Assembly: GCA_030522415.1 (NCBI GenBank)
Contig: CM060112.1
Location: 14,943,727 to 15,007,726 of the forward strand
From: Channallabes apus
Taxonomy: Eukaryota > Chordata > Actinopteri > Siluriformes > Clariidae
Reading direction: 5' to 3'
Length of the DNA stretch: 64,000 bases
This document shows positions 42,757 through 54,724 of this stretch, piece by piece. A model generated the notes under the pieces. It had not been told where the DNA came from. It saw only the letters and a program-made list of their open reading frames with translations, and made no database searches. Position 1 is the first letter of the stretch. Each line of letters starts with the position of its first letter. The translations under genes were made by a program, and so were the position numbers.

Positions 42757-45700
42757 CCAAATTATGTATTAATGAAAAAGGAAATTGTTAAAATGCTCTT
42801 ATTGTTAAAATGTCCTATTTGTATGGCTCTCACCCCAAGTTTGTGCGTTTAGAAGTTCAGCCGTTATTCGTTGCATACAGTACAGTGAAATTCTTTATTC
42901 CTCGCAATTTCATCAGAAACCTGGTAGCACCGGCTCGAACCGCCGACCTTCAAATGAGTAACTCAGAGCCTTGAATGCAATTGGCAGCCATAATCAAGAA
43001 AGCTTATAAATGATGTACTTATTGCTTAGGATAAAAAAGACATTTAAAAATGTCTTTTTAAATGTCTAATTCCATATTTCCGTAAATATAAATACAATAT
43101 AAAAAGTGAAATCCATTATCAGCATTTTTTAGTTAATCCTGTGGTATGCCAACACACAAAGTGCACACAGAGGTTAGATTTATCTGTCCCTTAGTCTATT
43201 TAAGAAGAGCTTAAGGGCTAACCTGAGGGTTAGGATTGACTCTGTGGTGCTGTGGTCAGGCTCAGACTGTGTTTAGTGAAAGCAGGTGTAGAAGCCATGC
43301 TGTGAATACAGGCGTCCCACCAGTCGGAATGAGCCCATGATTTATCGGCCCGCATTGCCCTTCAGACTAAACGTCTCCATGAAGTGGCTTTTAAGATGTC
43401 TGTCTCACCAACACATGGACTTAAACATCTACAGTGTCAATGAATATTGTCTTTCTGTCTCCTCATAAATTCTCATGGTTCTTCAAGCTCTTCCGCACTG
43501 TCTTGGGTGCTTAAACTAATCCTTCCTGTTCCTTTTTTTGTATATCATGGCAAAGCTGCCCATCAGTCATGCCAGGTTTAATATCTCTAATGATCGTTTA
43601 ATAGCATATTGTACGTGTAGGAGCGTTATATACAGTAGTATGAATAATAATATATCATCTCACCGTAAAATCATAAGTAAAGCTTTGCCAGGGCTTTTTA
43701 CCCTAGGCCTAATTCCACATGATATATCATTAGAGTTAAAAGGAAAAGCCTGTGTTGTGTATGCAGAGGTGTGAGTCAGCCATGATGGATGATGGAATTG
43801 GGGGAGTGAGAGTGTGCCTAACTGCTGGCAAACACACACCCTGCAGCAGTCTGGCGGCCACAAAAGAAGCAGCCAGAGGTGACGATGTGACTCGCCGCTT
43901 CCCTTTAGTCCTTTTCCCCTCGAGTGTGGCGCGTCAGTGCAGCCTGAGCTCATCTATCATGATAAAAGTACAGGAGGAAAGAAGGGGAACTCGCTCTCTC
44001 GTGAGGCTTCAAATCTACAACAGAGTGTGAGAAGAGAATCTGCATGAATACCAGATACCTGCTTCCTCACTGCAGTTATCACAGGAATGTATCATGGGTG
44101 AATGATTTTTTTTTTCACCAAAACAGTGAAGAAATGTGCTATTAGTTGATAGCCTGCACATGAGGTATTTCACTTGAAGTAAAGGTCATGCCAAGCATTG
44201 GTGTTACAGTTGAGTTGATCGAGACAATTTTGTTTTATTTTCGCTACATGTCGAGCAGAAAAACAGGTTTTTACATTTCTGAGTGATGAATCGCATGTTT
44301 CCAGAAAAAAGTCAATCCTATAAAGCAGAAGGTATAATGAATACAAACAACCCGCTAAAATGGTTAAATATATTAAACATGACAAAACAATGTAATTCAA
44401 TAATTTTTTTTTAGACATCACTTATAATATAAAACAACTTGCTGTAATGGAGCATAAAACTTAGATGTTATTAAAGTTATTAGATTAAAGCGTAAAATAG
44501 ATCTGACATGGTTTATGTTTACATAATAAAACCCTGAGACTTTTACAGGGGTATGTAGACTTTTTTATTTCTACAGTGGGTGTCAAAAGTACTAAAACAA
44601 TATATGTCATGTATTACAATACATGCCTGTGCACAAAACAGGGGCCTTGTGTCACAAATTAGTTCTACCTTATCTGGATGAAGAAAACTAGTAAAATACT
44701 ACGTACTGTATGTGAGAATGGTATCCAGCTTCTGGAGCTTCTGGAGCGTCTCCCATCCTAAACCCAAATAGAAAACTGGTGCACAAGGGTGAAAAAGGCA
44801 GTAGCCGTCAACAAAACACTCTTTTGTATGTGATCTTTAGGAAGGAATGAAGCAGGCATGGATTGAATGAGTGACAGCAGAATACTGCAGACATCTTTTT
44901 GATATTTCGTATTATTTATATTTTGAATAATAAAGGACTAAACGAATAAGGAAAAGTATTTTAACCTTCAATCAGAAAATGGAATGTAATTAAATTCTTA
45001 TTACAAAAAAAATAAAAAAATAAATAAAAAATCCTTTTTCAATTCTAGAACATTCCGTCCATTTCTTATGTCCAAACCTATTACTAAGACACGCACAAAA
45101 GTAAAAAAAAAATTAGACAGTTACACAAGTGATGAAAAGCTGCTACAAAAATGTGGAACGAAACTGCCACTATCTAGAAACTCCATGAAGTGTGACATGC
45201 TAAATTGTCAACCAAATGTCAGGGAGAAGTTGTGGCATGTCTAACATTATGAACTGGACGAAGCGAACCACATGATTCCATCTAGTTCTGACGAGTACGC
45301 TCCAGAGTTCTTTAGTTCAGCTAGTCTGGGGGAGCATTGTAACAGAGGGTTTCTCCTTTAGATACGGTAGGTTTCTAAGTAGAACCCTTTTGGCAAGCGA
45401 AAAAGCCCTTTACTATATAAAGAACCTTTAGAGAATCTTCCTTTTTGTATAAATGTCTACAAAGATGACTCCCTAAGAACTCCTGACATTATTGTCTTTT
45501 CTGTGCATTCTCTGCCAAATGGAGGCATTGCCTGTCGTTTGTGCAGCAGGGTCTCTGAAGTTGGTCACAGATGGCAGACTGACGGTCTCCGAGGCCAACG
45601 ATTTCATCAGCTGCCATCATCCTGGCCTTTTCTCTCAGTGTGTGGTTGTGAACAGCTACTTCCGAGAGACACACACGGCTGTAGAGTAAAAGACAAAGAG

Positions 45701-46095
45701 AAAGAGAGGGAGAATAAAGGATGAGTATAAGAAGGTAGTGTGTGTGGGTGGGTGTGTGTTCAGACATCAATGTGGCGAGAGAAAGAGATTGATGTATGGG
45801 AGGTCTGATGCTTGTCACTCTTCACTCCTCTCTACACTGGGACTTAACCCCAGGCCTTAGGCTTTTGAGCCGCTGTCACACACAGACACATGCGTAAACA
45901 TGATACACGATCACAGACGCCAGCGGCAAACAAAATGTGCGTCGACTAAGCCGACCCTGCGCTGTCGGTGCACCTTTAAGAATCTGCAGTTTTCTTATAT
46001 GAATGAAAAAGGGTGTGTGGCTACACCACATTCCAGGAGGTAAGGCATTCAGACTTGTCAAACAAATGACAACAGGAAGCCTTGATGCCATGCGT

Positions 46096-46112
46096 GCACA
46101 CACACGAACATG

Positions 46113-46142
<30 letters not shown>
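46096..46142. repeat. (CA)n microsatellite
   Basis: CA repeat with a CG interruption at its right end, within a longer CA-rich stretch. Confidence 0.9.
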
Positions 46143-46144
<2 letters not shown>

Positions 46145-46502
46145 TCCACAAATGCACACACACATACAAAGCTCGGTAATCACATACTTTCTGTGAAGCC
46201 CTTATTCAGTAATCATTGTAAGAGTGCCTCGAATTATTTATAAGTTCATAATGATCCCTTGTAAACATCTTAACAATCCCTAATAGTGCCTTATGAAGCT
46301 CAAACTCCATGTTATCATGTTACCATGTTTACTGATGGTTTTCAGTAAAGTGAAGATGTTATAATTCTAAATAGTTCTTACATTAAATACGTATACTGTA
46401 GGTAGGTTATAAGAAAGAACTAATTATGAAACACTTAAATATTTCAAAATATGACAAATAATGCATACAGCAACTTTTATATAACATTTAGAATGCTTAT
46501 AC

Positions 46503-46531
46503 TGTTTTTATTATTATTATTATTATTATTA
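46503..46531. repeat. (TTA)n microsatellite
   Basis: About nine units. Confidence 0.9.
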
Positions 46532-47339
46532 ATAGACCATTTAATTGATTTATACTGTACATTGTCAGTAAATGTATAATGGATGTCAGTATGGCACAAG
46601 CCTACTGGCATTAGGTGATATTCTTCCTGGTATGTTAATTATAATGCTAAGCAAGGCTAACATTAAGCTAGCACTATCGCTATGCTAATTTATCATGTCT
46701 CGTTCATAGCGTAGTTCTGTGTTTTTGTTTGATTTTGATTGGATCACGCACCTTATTAAACATTTTATGTGACTACGTCATGCATCCACCTCCAATACCA
46801 TGACAGAAAGCAAGACAGATCATTTCTGGATGTGGTAGGCGATCTTCGTTTGCTTCAAAACGGTGCAAGCCAGGGAAGGAGGATGAAATGGCTGCCACGT
46901 GCCAATCAAGGAATGGTGGCACAAAGTGCAAAAATGTCCAGGGTGAAGAGACTGCCCATACCTCTACTATAAATCATGCTTTCTGTTCAACACACTGGGG
47001 AGGACAACCTGGTGGTCTCCACAGACTTACTTAAAACTGCTCAGTGAACTGTGGAGATCAAACCGAGTGGCCTCACTGAAGTCAAGCTCACTGTTCCACT
47101 GCCTGCGGAAGTCAACCTGGTGAGCTCTACAGCCGAGCAAACTGAAGAAGCAAAGAAATTACCTCCCTCATCAGGTTTCAGTCTAATCCATTTGCAGGCC
47201 TTTCATGGCAGGTATGAATTATGCCATGGTCTGTCAAAGAAAGGTCCTTTCTTGTTTGCAATAGCTATTCTGTTCTAGTTATCCCCTTATTTTCCAGAGT
47301 CATCCCATATGATGCCCCCTGCTTTAAAAATGTCCCAGT

Positions 47340-47595
47340 TACACCACCTTCCAGTATCGAGGACGCCATGATACGGTCGCCAGCTGTCTTTGAAGACATG
47401 GTGAGACATTGGTTGCACCAACTGGCTGAGAGGACATAATGCTGACCCCACTGCCAGGCTTTGAGGGTGTCGTGCTGGTCACACCATCTGGCTTCGAGGA
47501 CAGTGTGCTGGCACCTCTGCCTGGCTTAGGAAGCATCATGCTTACTTCACATCCTAGCCTTAATAATGTCTTGCATGGTCCACACCCTAGCTTTG
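47340..47595 (+). repeat. 33-bp tandem repeat, partly open (11-residue period)
   Basis: From 47439 the frame reads GFEGVVLVTPS, GFEDSVLAPLP, GLGSIMLTSHP, SLNNVLHGPHP, each 11 residues; earlier degenerate units (SIEDAMIRSPA, VFEDMVRHWLH) continue the period across a frameshift. I do not recognise a protein family with certainty. Confidence 0.6.
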
Positions 47596-47875
47596 GTCAA
47601 GGTCAACCCGCTACCATGCACTGTATCACAGCCTCAGTCTCAGAGGAACTGACAAGAGATGGTGGGGTAGTTGCCCTGTTTCAAACAATGGAAAACCTGA
47701 GACATTCCTTAGGAGTAGAGTTCTCTTATTGCTTTTCCCTGCACTTCCTAATTTGTGGCTATGGGATTAAAAATTTTATGTGTTTCCATGTGTTTCTCTT
47801 CACTGTCTGTTTCGTGTTTTGACATTTTTGTTCATCTCCATTCTTTTTGATCAGACTCTTTTGTGCGATCCTTTG

Positions 47876-48099
47876 TTTCATTCATTTTCTGTACCGCTTT
47901 ATCCTTATATACAGGGTCGCGGGGGCCTGGAGCCTATCCCAGGAAACTTAGGGCACAAGGCGGGGTACGTACCCTGGACAGGGTGCCAATCCATCGCAGG
48001 GCACACACACATACTCACATACACACACTCATTCACACACTATGGGCAATTTGGAATGTCAATTAGCCTAATCGAACCTGGACCGTGGCGGTGCAAGGC
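47876..48099 (-). mobile_element. V-SINE-type retroposon with internal deletion
   Basis: The tail half is well preserved, but the sequence jumps at about 48070 from AATTAGCCTA straight to ATCGAACCTGGACC, losing about 140 bp of the body, and it ends at GGTGCAAGGC without the tRNA-like first arm. It sits inside an LTR-like unit. Confidence 0.8.
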
Positions 48100-48179
48100 A
48101 CCTTATTTAACCTCAGATTTTTCTTTTTTTTTGCTAGAGTCTACATCTTCCTTCCACCTCTAATACCACAGTAATAGCA

Positions 48180-49910
48180 CATCCTCTGGCCCAAAAGCAT
48201 TCCTGTTTACTATTTTTCTTCTTTCATCATCATCTGAGGATCTTTTGGAGCCCTGCTCTGCCTTTAACTGGAACAGCTGTAAATATGTAGCGATGCATTA
48301 CATGTGTTACAGTACAATATGATTATATGTTCTCAACTAATTATTAATTATACATTAGACAGTGTTGCCATACAGTTTTCTCTTCAGAGTCTGCACAATT
48401 TCTGCACATCAGGAATTTTCCTATGTCATTTATCTCCATGAAGAGAAACAAAACAGGCACACCTAGAAAAGTATCTCTTTGCCAGCTACACCCTGGCAAA
48501 ACATCAAATGCCTGATTAGCTCTCAGCCTCGCTGTTCCTTCATGCCCCCAAGCGATAATCCATTACTGCTTTCCATGGTCTAAATATATTACTCCATTTA
48601 GATAAGCCAGATTAAATGTGATTAGAATAGTCTCCCACATGCCCCTATTCTGGCTAGAAACTCTGGACACCCTGAGATCAAAGTTATGACGGGTACAGAG
48701 AGCCAAGAAAGTGCCAAAGTGAGATGAGAGCAAGGCCCAAGTCTGCACTAACTGACAGGGGGAGCACGACCCGTCTTCAATCTCTGTCTAAATACTGAAT
48801 GCATGGAGAGATGGGAGCATCATGGACTGGTCGATGATAAACAGAGAGTCTTTATCTAGTGGCAAAAAACAGCAGACTCTGATGTTCTTGTTCTTTTGCT
48901 CTGACTTAGAAGAGCCGGGGATGCACCATGCTTCATTTTCCAATTAATTATTCCAGCTCGGCTTTAATGTATTTTACGCTTAAAACATGTGGCTCAATAT
49001 TCAGCATAACAAATAATACTTTACCAGATTTTGACAAACTATTCTCTCATGGATAATGCATTAAACCTTGTCATGAATCCAAATTACACATATGAAGGAA
49101 ATCCCCTTTTTCTTTGTCTTTCTTCTCTCAGAATGCAGAAAGTGAGACAACACTGATCTCATACACCGTGTCTGATGCAGGAAACAGAGATGCAGGAATA
49201 GGATTTGAAGTAAAGCTCTGTTTGCAGTGTAACCAGACATCACAATAGATATAGTCTTACAATTGTTAAATTAAACAGCATGAATGGGTTATTCATCACT
49301 GCAAATTTTATTTCAGCTCAGTTCTTTTCACTTAAGAAATAAAAAAACCAGAAGAACGTAACGATTAAGCTTATAGGTGTAGATCAGTAAGCATTCATAT
49401 TACAACTCATAGTCTGACTACATTGATAGTGGAAACAGTTTGGATTCCAAAATGTTATTTGATATAAATAAAAAAATAAAGCAAGCAAGAACAAAAGAAT
49501 AATAGAAATAACAACTTAAAATAATAACTTAATAAATATCCTTTATGCATAAGTAAAAGTACAGTAGTTTTAAATTATTACCAGTAAGTACTATGTAGCC
49601 AAAAGGAGTGATAAATAAACAATGGAGGTACAGTAGTGTACAGTCTTGTAGATCTCACATGTTTCTCTTTATATCTCCACATATTCTGCTTTAGAATAGC
49701 CTCAGCTAACTAACTGTTCTGTGAAAAAAGTAGGGTGTCGACGCCCCTGTTCCACAACCTTGTTCAGGAGTTAGAATGGCATTTGGGATTAGGCCTTGTG
49801 TTGGAATCTTATTAGTTTTGTAGTTTACATTAGCTGTGAACAAAGTGGTGAGGTAAGTCATGAACCTGTCAAAGCCCTGACAGAAGCTCGTGCCTATTTC
49901 AATAGCAGTA
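48180..49910. other. gene desert, repeat-poor stretch
   Basis: 1.7 kb with no transposon I can name; 48480-48780 is repeat-free and GC-balanced. Confidence 0.5.
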
Positions 49911-49927
49911 ATGAAAGCTCAAAACAC

Positions 49928-50223
49928 TCAGTCCCTGAGTCATTGTCTATACCACTTTATTCTCTAATCAGGGTTGCAGGGGGCCAGGAGCCTTACAACT
50001 TAGGGCACCAGAAGAGGTACACCCTGGATGGGGAGCCAATACATCACAGGGCACAAATATCTGTACACACACTAATTCACACACTAGGGATAATTTGGGA
50101 ATGCCAATTAACCTAATCTGTAATGTCTTTGGACTCCATGACAACACAGACCTGAAATGGGAATCGAATCTGGATCCTGGCGGAGCAAGGTGACAGTGAT
50201 AACCACTATGCCACTGTGCCGCC
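49928..50223 (-). mobile_element. V-SINE-type retroposon, old copy
   Basis: Degenerate body with small deletions, yet a clean 12-bp duplication AGCTCAAAACAC remains (49916-49927, 50224-50235). It is followed within 80 bp by another copy in the opposite orientation. Confidence 0.85.
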
Positions 50224-50301
50224 AGCTCAAAACACAACATGGACAATTCAAGGACGATTGGAAAGGATGTACAGTATTAGCACTGACTAAGGAGGCAAAA
50301 T

Positions 50302-50580
50302 AGGCGGCACGGTGGTGTAGTGGTCGCCTTGAACCTCCAGGGTCTGGGGTCGATTCCCGTCTCTGTGTGCATGGAGTTTGCATGTTCTCCCTGTGCTTGG
50401 TGGGTTTCCTCCGGGTACTCCGGTTTCCTCCCACAGTCCAAAGATATGCAGGTTAGGCTAATTGGCGTTCCTAAAATGCCCGTAGTGTGTGATTGGGTGT
50501 GTGTATGTGTGTGTGCCCTGCGATGTATTGGCGACCCTGAACACAGGATTAAGTGGTATAGAAAATGAATGAAGGATGAA
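50302..50580 (+). mobile_element. V-SINE-type retroposon, shortened copy
   Basis: Starts AGGCGGCACGGTGGTGTAG; lacks a few bases in the head (GTGGTCGCC instead of GTGGTTAGCA...) and about 60 bp before the tail. Flanked by TAAGGAGGCAAAAT (50288-50301, 50581-50594). Confidence 0.9.
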
Positions 50581-50810
50581 TAAGGAGGCAAAATGTTGTT
50601 TAAGATGACATAATGTTAGGTTTCTTTTGCTTAAAGTGCTTCAATGAATGTTGCTCTCCAATCATTTTCTTTTCCAGTACTTTGCACAAAGAAATAAGCA
50701 AGTACGAGTCGGACATGCAAAACATAAGTAAGGGACAACATCTGCGCAAGAATTGTTGCAAGTTTTCCAAGATGCTTAGAACAACCTTACAGCAAATTTC
50801 TTTAAAACTA

Positions 50811-50813
<3 letters not shown>

Positions 50814-50880
<67 letters not shown>
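50814..50880. repeat. (TA)n microsatellite
   Basis: About 30 pure TA units, 40 bp before a V-SINE tail fragment. Confidence 0.95.
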
Positions 50881-50882
<2 letters not shown>

Positions 50883-50921
50883 TATGCTATATAATATATA
50901 AAATTAATACTTATCTTAAGT

Positions 50922-50978
50922 GTCCCGCGATCCTGAACACAGGATTAAGCGGTATAGAAAATGAATGAATGAATGAAT
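50922..50978 (+). mobile_element. V-SINE tail fragment, 5'-truncated
   Basis: Only the last 57 bp remain: CGCGATCCTGAACACAGG then GCGGTATAGAAAATGAATG repeats. A short TATCTTA occurs on both sides, which fits a heavily 5'-truncated insertion. It follows the (TA)n tract at 50814-50880. Confidence 0.7.
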
Positions 50979-51339
50979 ATCTTACATGTAAATCAGTGGT
51001 CGAATGTTGATTTTTAATGTTTAGTGTCCTTGACATCAGTTTTGAATGTATATTCATTTTACATAGCTACTTTGGACTTTTGCACACTAGTGAAAGAAGA
51101 AAATAAGATACACCACTAGATAAGACAACAAAGACAAGCAACTAAAGAATAGAATAAAGAAAAAAGATGACAAATAGAAATTATAGTGTACTGAAATAAA
51201 GTGTAGCAAGTTTATGTATAATGAAATGAAACTTTATATAAAATGTCAGTTTTTTTTTATCCAGTTGAAACCACAGTACGTCAAACCTAATAAAAAAATA
51301 AATACATTGTGGTGTAATACAGAATGTTGTTCCTCTGTG

Positions 51340-51500
51340 TTGCTGCCTCACAGCTCCTCTGTTCTTAGCCGCACCCAAAAACATGCCAAGAGGGAAACTG
51401 ATCAATCCAAACTTTTCCTAATGTGTTTGTGTACAGTATGGCACTTTGTGAAGCACTGGCATCCCATCCAGGGTGTATTCCTTCCTCAGTGTTCAATTTG
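51340..51500 (+). repeat. degenerate SINE-like fragment
   Basis: TGCTGCCTCACAGCTCCTC, CAAAAACATGCCAAGAGG and CTGGCATCCCATCCAGGGTG follow the order of the V-SINE body, but heavily decayed. Confidence 0.4.
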
Positions 51501-51789
51501 AATGTGAGATGGTTTACACATTTTAAATGAATAGGAATTTAATGGAACTGTATATCCTGTACTTACATGTACAGTAAGTCTGACTAAGATGTATTTATGT
51601 ATATTCTTTTAGAGCTATTGGTAGGATGTCCTTAATCAGAGCTTACAGAAATACCTTTCTTCAATCTCTAGCAGAAGCGTACCCTCAGTAAAAATACTGT
51701 AGATCAGGGTGCAAGAGCAGTATCATGCTTCAGCCCTGATAAAGGAGAGTTTCTAGTTTAATAATGAAAATAGTATATATAGTATATAT

Positions 51790-52030
51790 ATATATTTCTT
51801 ATTTTTAAAACTAATATCAGGCAAGTTGTTCCTGAAAAGTAGGTTTTCAGTTTTTTGTTTGAAGATGGCCAGTGACGCAGATGCTCCCGACAGCCAGGGG
51901 AAATTCGTTCCATCACCCGAGTGCCAGTGGACCCTTGATGCATGTTTTCCTTAAGCTTTGAGGAACAGCAAATCTGTGAATAACCAGATGTGAGCAAAAA
52001 GAAAGCCTCAGTTTTCTCACACAAAAACAT
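51790..52030 (-). repeat. probable dispersed repeat fragment
   Basis: AGGTTTTCAGTTTTTTGTTT, AAGATGGCCAGTGACGCAGA, GACAGCCAGGGGAAATTCGT and CCATCACC look like a repeat I have met in many fish genomes. The minus-strand open frame is not supported as a gene. Confidence 0.4.
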
Positions 52031-52300
52031 TTCTTTTTATGTCTAGTAGACCAGTGCTCAATACTCTTTCTCTACTTTCCGGATGTCCCAGGATAAGCAA
52101 ATAAATGCCCATAAATCAGGTATACTGACAAGTAAAAATGCTCAAGTTTACATTTTATTTGAGCTGTACCACCTACCATCTTAAATGTTTTTAATAGTGA
52201 TTATGTACAGTATAGGCTGAGAAGACCAGATGTGCAATCATAATTCAAACATTGTGAATTACTACAATGATTTATTCATTCATCTTCATGTTTACGGAAG

Positions 52301-52336
52301 GAGAGAGAGAGAGAGAGAGACAGAGAGAGAGAGAGC
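52301..52336. repeat. (GA)n microsatellite
   Basis: GA units with one ACAG interruption. Confidence 0.9.
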
Positions 52337-52811
52337 AAAGACAACATCTGAGTGGTGAGTGGTGTAATAGTGTACATATCATTCAACCCACTGATTCATT
52401 CACCAAGAACTTTCCCAAATCCCTAAACATGAGAAACTCAACCTTCTGGCATGCAGAGGAGGAAAAACAGAATTAATAGTGCAAATATCATTTGCTTTAG
52501 TGTGAAATAGAGGGGAACTATTGACTTAATCTTTGTTTTAGAGGCTGAGTGTCTTTATTTTAATGGTTTTTGTCATTAATCAATCGTGGCATGTCACAGA
52601 GAGCATGTGAATCTAATTACGGCCTCATTACATTCTTCAGTGACAACTTCAACTGGGTTTTTATTCAGTTTTATTTGCAGCCTGGCAGTTAGACTGGAGA
52701 AAACTGTAAAAGCAGATCACAAGGTAGTGAATCAGAAATCAGAATCTCTTTTCCTTTCACTTTACTGAGAAATCCATTTTGTAGGTTTTGATATTTTCCG
52801 ACAGGAAGTTT

Positions 52812-53035
52812 TCATGGGTAGCAATTTGGCCTCATACCTCCAGTGTTGAGGAGTCGATTTCATATTCTTGCTGAAAACCCAGTGCTTGCTGGGTTTCCTC
52901 CCACAGCCCAAAGACATGCAGATTTGGTTAATTTGGCATTCCCAAATCGTCCATAGTGTGTGTGTATACTGTGATGGATTGGCACTTTCCCCAGGCAGTA
53001 CCCCACCTTGTGCCTGTGCTTGTGCTGTGCTGGCA
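52812..53035 (+). mobile_element. V-SINE-type retroposon, old truncated copy
   Basis: Recognisable by CTGGGTTTCCTCCCACAG, CCAAAGACATGCAGA and GATGGATTGGCAC. The head is degenerate and the ATGAATG tail is missing. Confidence 0.7.
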
Positions 53036-53190
53036 ATGTCAATTCTTGCCAATATTATGGACATTGAAACAATGTTGGTATTAGTTAGAATTATTTTGTA
53101 AAAATGACATTGGGTTGACCAAACAGCCCCATCATAATGTTGCAAATACAAAGTCAGGACATCATTTATTTATATTTTACAACTATAATA

Positions 53191-53564
53191 TCATTCATTC
53201 ATTTTCTATACCGCTTAATCCTGTGTTCAGGGTCGCGGGGGACCTGGAGCCTATCCCAGGAGACTTCGGGCACTAGGCGGGGTACACCCTGGACAGGGTG
53301 CCAATCCATCGCAGGGCACACACACATACACACTCACACACCCAATCACACACTATGGGCAATTTAGGAACGCCAATTAGCCTAACCTGCATATCTTTGG
53401 ACTGTGGGAGGAAACCGGAGTACCCGGAGGAAACCCACCAAGCACGGGGAGAACATGCAAACTCCATGCACACAGAGACGGGAATCGAGCCTGGCCGGGG
53501 AATCGAACCCAGACCCTGGAGGTGCAAGGCGACAGTGCTAACCACTACACCACCGCGCCGCCAC
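53191..53564 (-). mobile_element. V-SINE-type retroposon, full length
   Basis: Well preserved, flanked by ACAACTATAATA (53179-53190, 53565-53576). Nearly the same sequence as the copies at 10.1, 27.9 and 60.3 kb, so probably a recent burst. Confidence 0.93.
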
Positions 53565-53692
53565 ACAACTATAATACAGTATATGTCCTTGAAATGTTGC
53601 ATAATGCTTTTTTCCTTTGGGTACAATTAAGCCAGTTCCCTGAACATGAATGAAACCCAGGCCACAGACGTACAGTAAGAGTGCTGAATGCT

Positions 53693-54140
53693 ACACTGTA
53701 AAAAATGTTCGTAATTCTAACAGTAAAATACGGTATAAATGCTACAGAATAAAAACGTATTTCACAAAACTTGGGATAAGCGTAGAATTTACAGTGAAAA
53801 ACTGTAATTAGTTTTACAGAGTAAGACCTTAAATTTAACAGTTAAAAACATATGAAAATATGGTTTATTGCAGTAAAATTTATGATATACTGTATTTATA
53901 AAAAGGAAACTCTCAGAGAAGGTATTTGTTACTAATATCATGGAGCATCAGTTTATATTTTACTAAACCTTTGTTGATAGAGTTTAAAAATCAGAAAAAA
54001 TTTTTTGAAAAAAATCAGTTTTGGTTGCCAGAAATTTACCGTAAAAAATACGGCAGCAACATTATTGTTTGTACGCGACTGCACTCATTATACTGTATAT
54101 TTTACGGATATTAATATTTTTTTCTACGGTTTATAGCCGT
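53693..54140. repeat. AT-rich non-autonomous DNA element rich in ACTGTAAA motifs
   Basis: Starts ACACTGTAAAAAATGTTCGT and carries many ACTGTAA, TTTACAG, TTTACGG and ACCGTAAAAAATACGG motifs in both orientations. This is the pattern of a common fish MITE-like repeat; the right border is not defined. Confidence 0.5.
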
Positions 54141-54600
54141 CTAATTTACATTAACCAAGGACTTCAGATTTGTGAATGGTATTCCACCCTTTGATGACTG
54201 TGGCGAGGACAGCCGCTAGCACGCGCCACTTTACCCGCCGCCACCGCCGTACTCAGAGTGTCTGCCCAAAAAACTGTCCACCCTGACATTTGTATATTTG
54301 ATTTTGAGAATTTAAATATTGTTTTGCTGCCTTTATTAAAAAATACATGGGGCCATGCTGATGTCTGAGTCTCGAATAACTTTTGATGGGTTTTGATGAT
54401 TTGATTTAGGTTTGTATTCATCAATTAGTATAAAAGTACTCTTAATAGTTTCTTAACAGTAAAATCCGAATACTTAGCAATGTACAGTAACTTCTATCTC
54501 TTTTAGCTCCAGCTAGTGTGATAAAATGATGCTGAATGAATTCACTCTGGTTATTCATAATAAAACAAATAGTCCAACAACAATGACAGCAATTGTGTAG

Positions 54601-54724
54601 GAAACACGGTAGTGTAGTGGTTAGCACTGTCTCCTTCCACCACCAGGGTCCGGGTTCGATTCCCGTCTCTGTGTGCATGGAGTTTGTATGTTCTCCCTGT
54701 GCTTGGTGGGTTTCCTCCTGGTAC
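54601..54724 (+). mobile_element. V-SINE head fragment, 3'-deleted
   Basis: The tRNA-like head and first part of the body are present (GTAGTGTAGTGGTTAGCAC, GGGTTCGATTCCCGTCTC) and the match stops after TTTCCTCCTGGTAC. Loss of the 3' end is unusual for a target-primed insertion and suggests a later deletion. Confidence 0.8.

Larger units (their letters stand above)
42760..46630. other. gene desert, middle part
   Basis: No exon recognised. AGTAGAACCCTTTTGGCAAG with the related AAAGAACCTTTAGAG at 45380-45440 resembles a common fish repeat. A possible Tc1-type end (GGGTATGTAGACTTTTTTAT) is at 44550-44570. Confidence 0.5.
46640..48175 (+). mobile_element. degenerate LTR-like unit with 33-bp internal coding repeats
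   Basis: GCACCTTATTAAAC and CCACCTCCAATACCA (46750-46800) recur in order as GCACCTTATTTAAC and CCACCTCTAATACCA (48099-48171), as in a pair of decayed LTR ends. The region between holds 11-residue repeats. A V-SINE has inserted in the right copy. The LTR reading is an inference from these two shared blocks. Confidence 0.4.

Noticed and set aside
43538..44030. Overlapping frames on both strands at 43.5-44.0 kb
   Set aside because: No domain, splice pattern or codon bias; the region looks like ordinary non-coding sequence.
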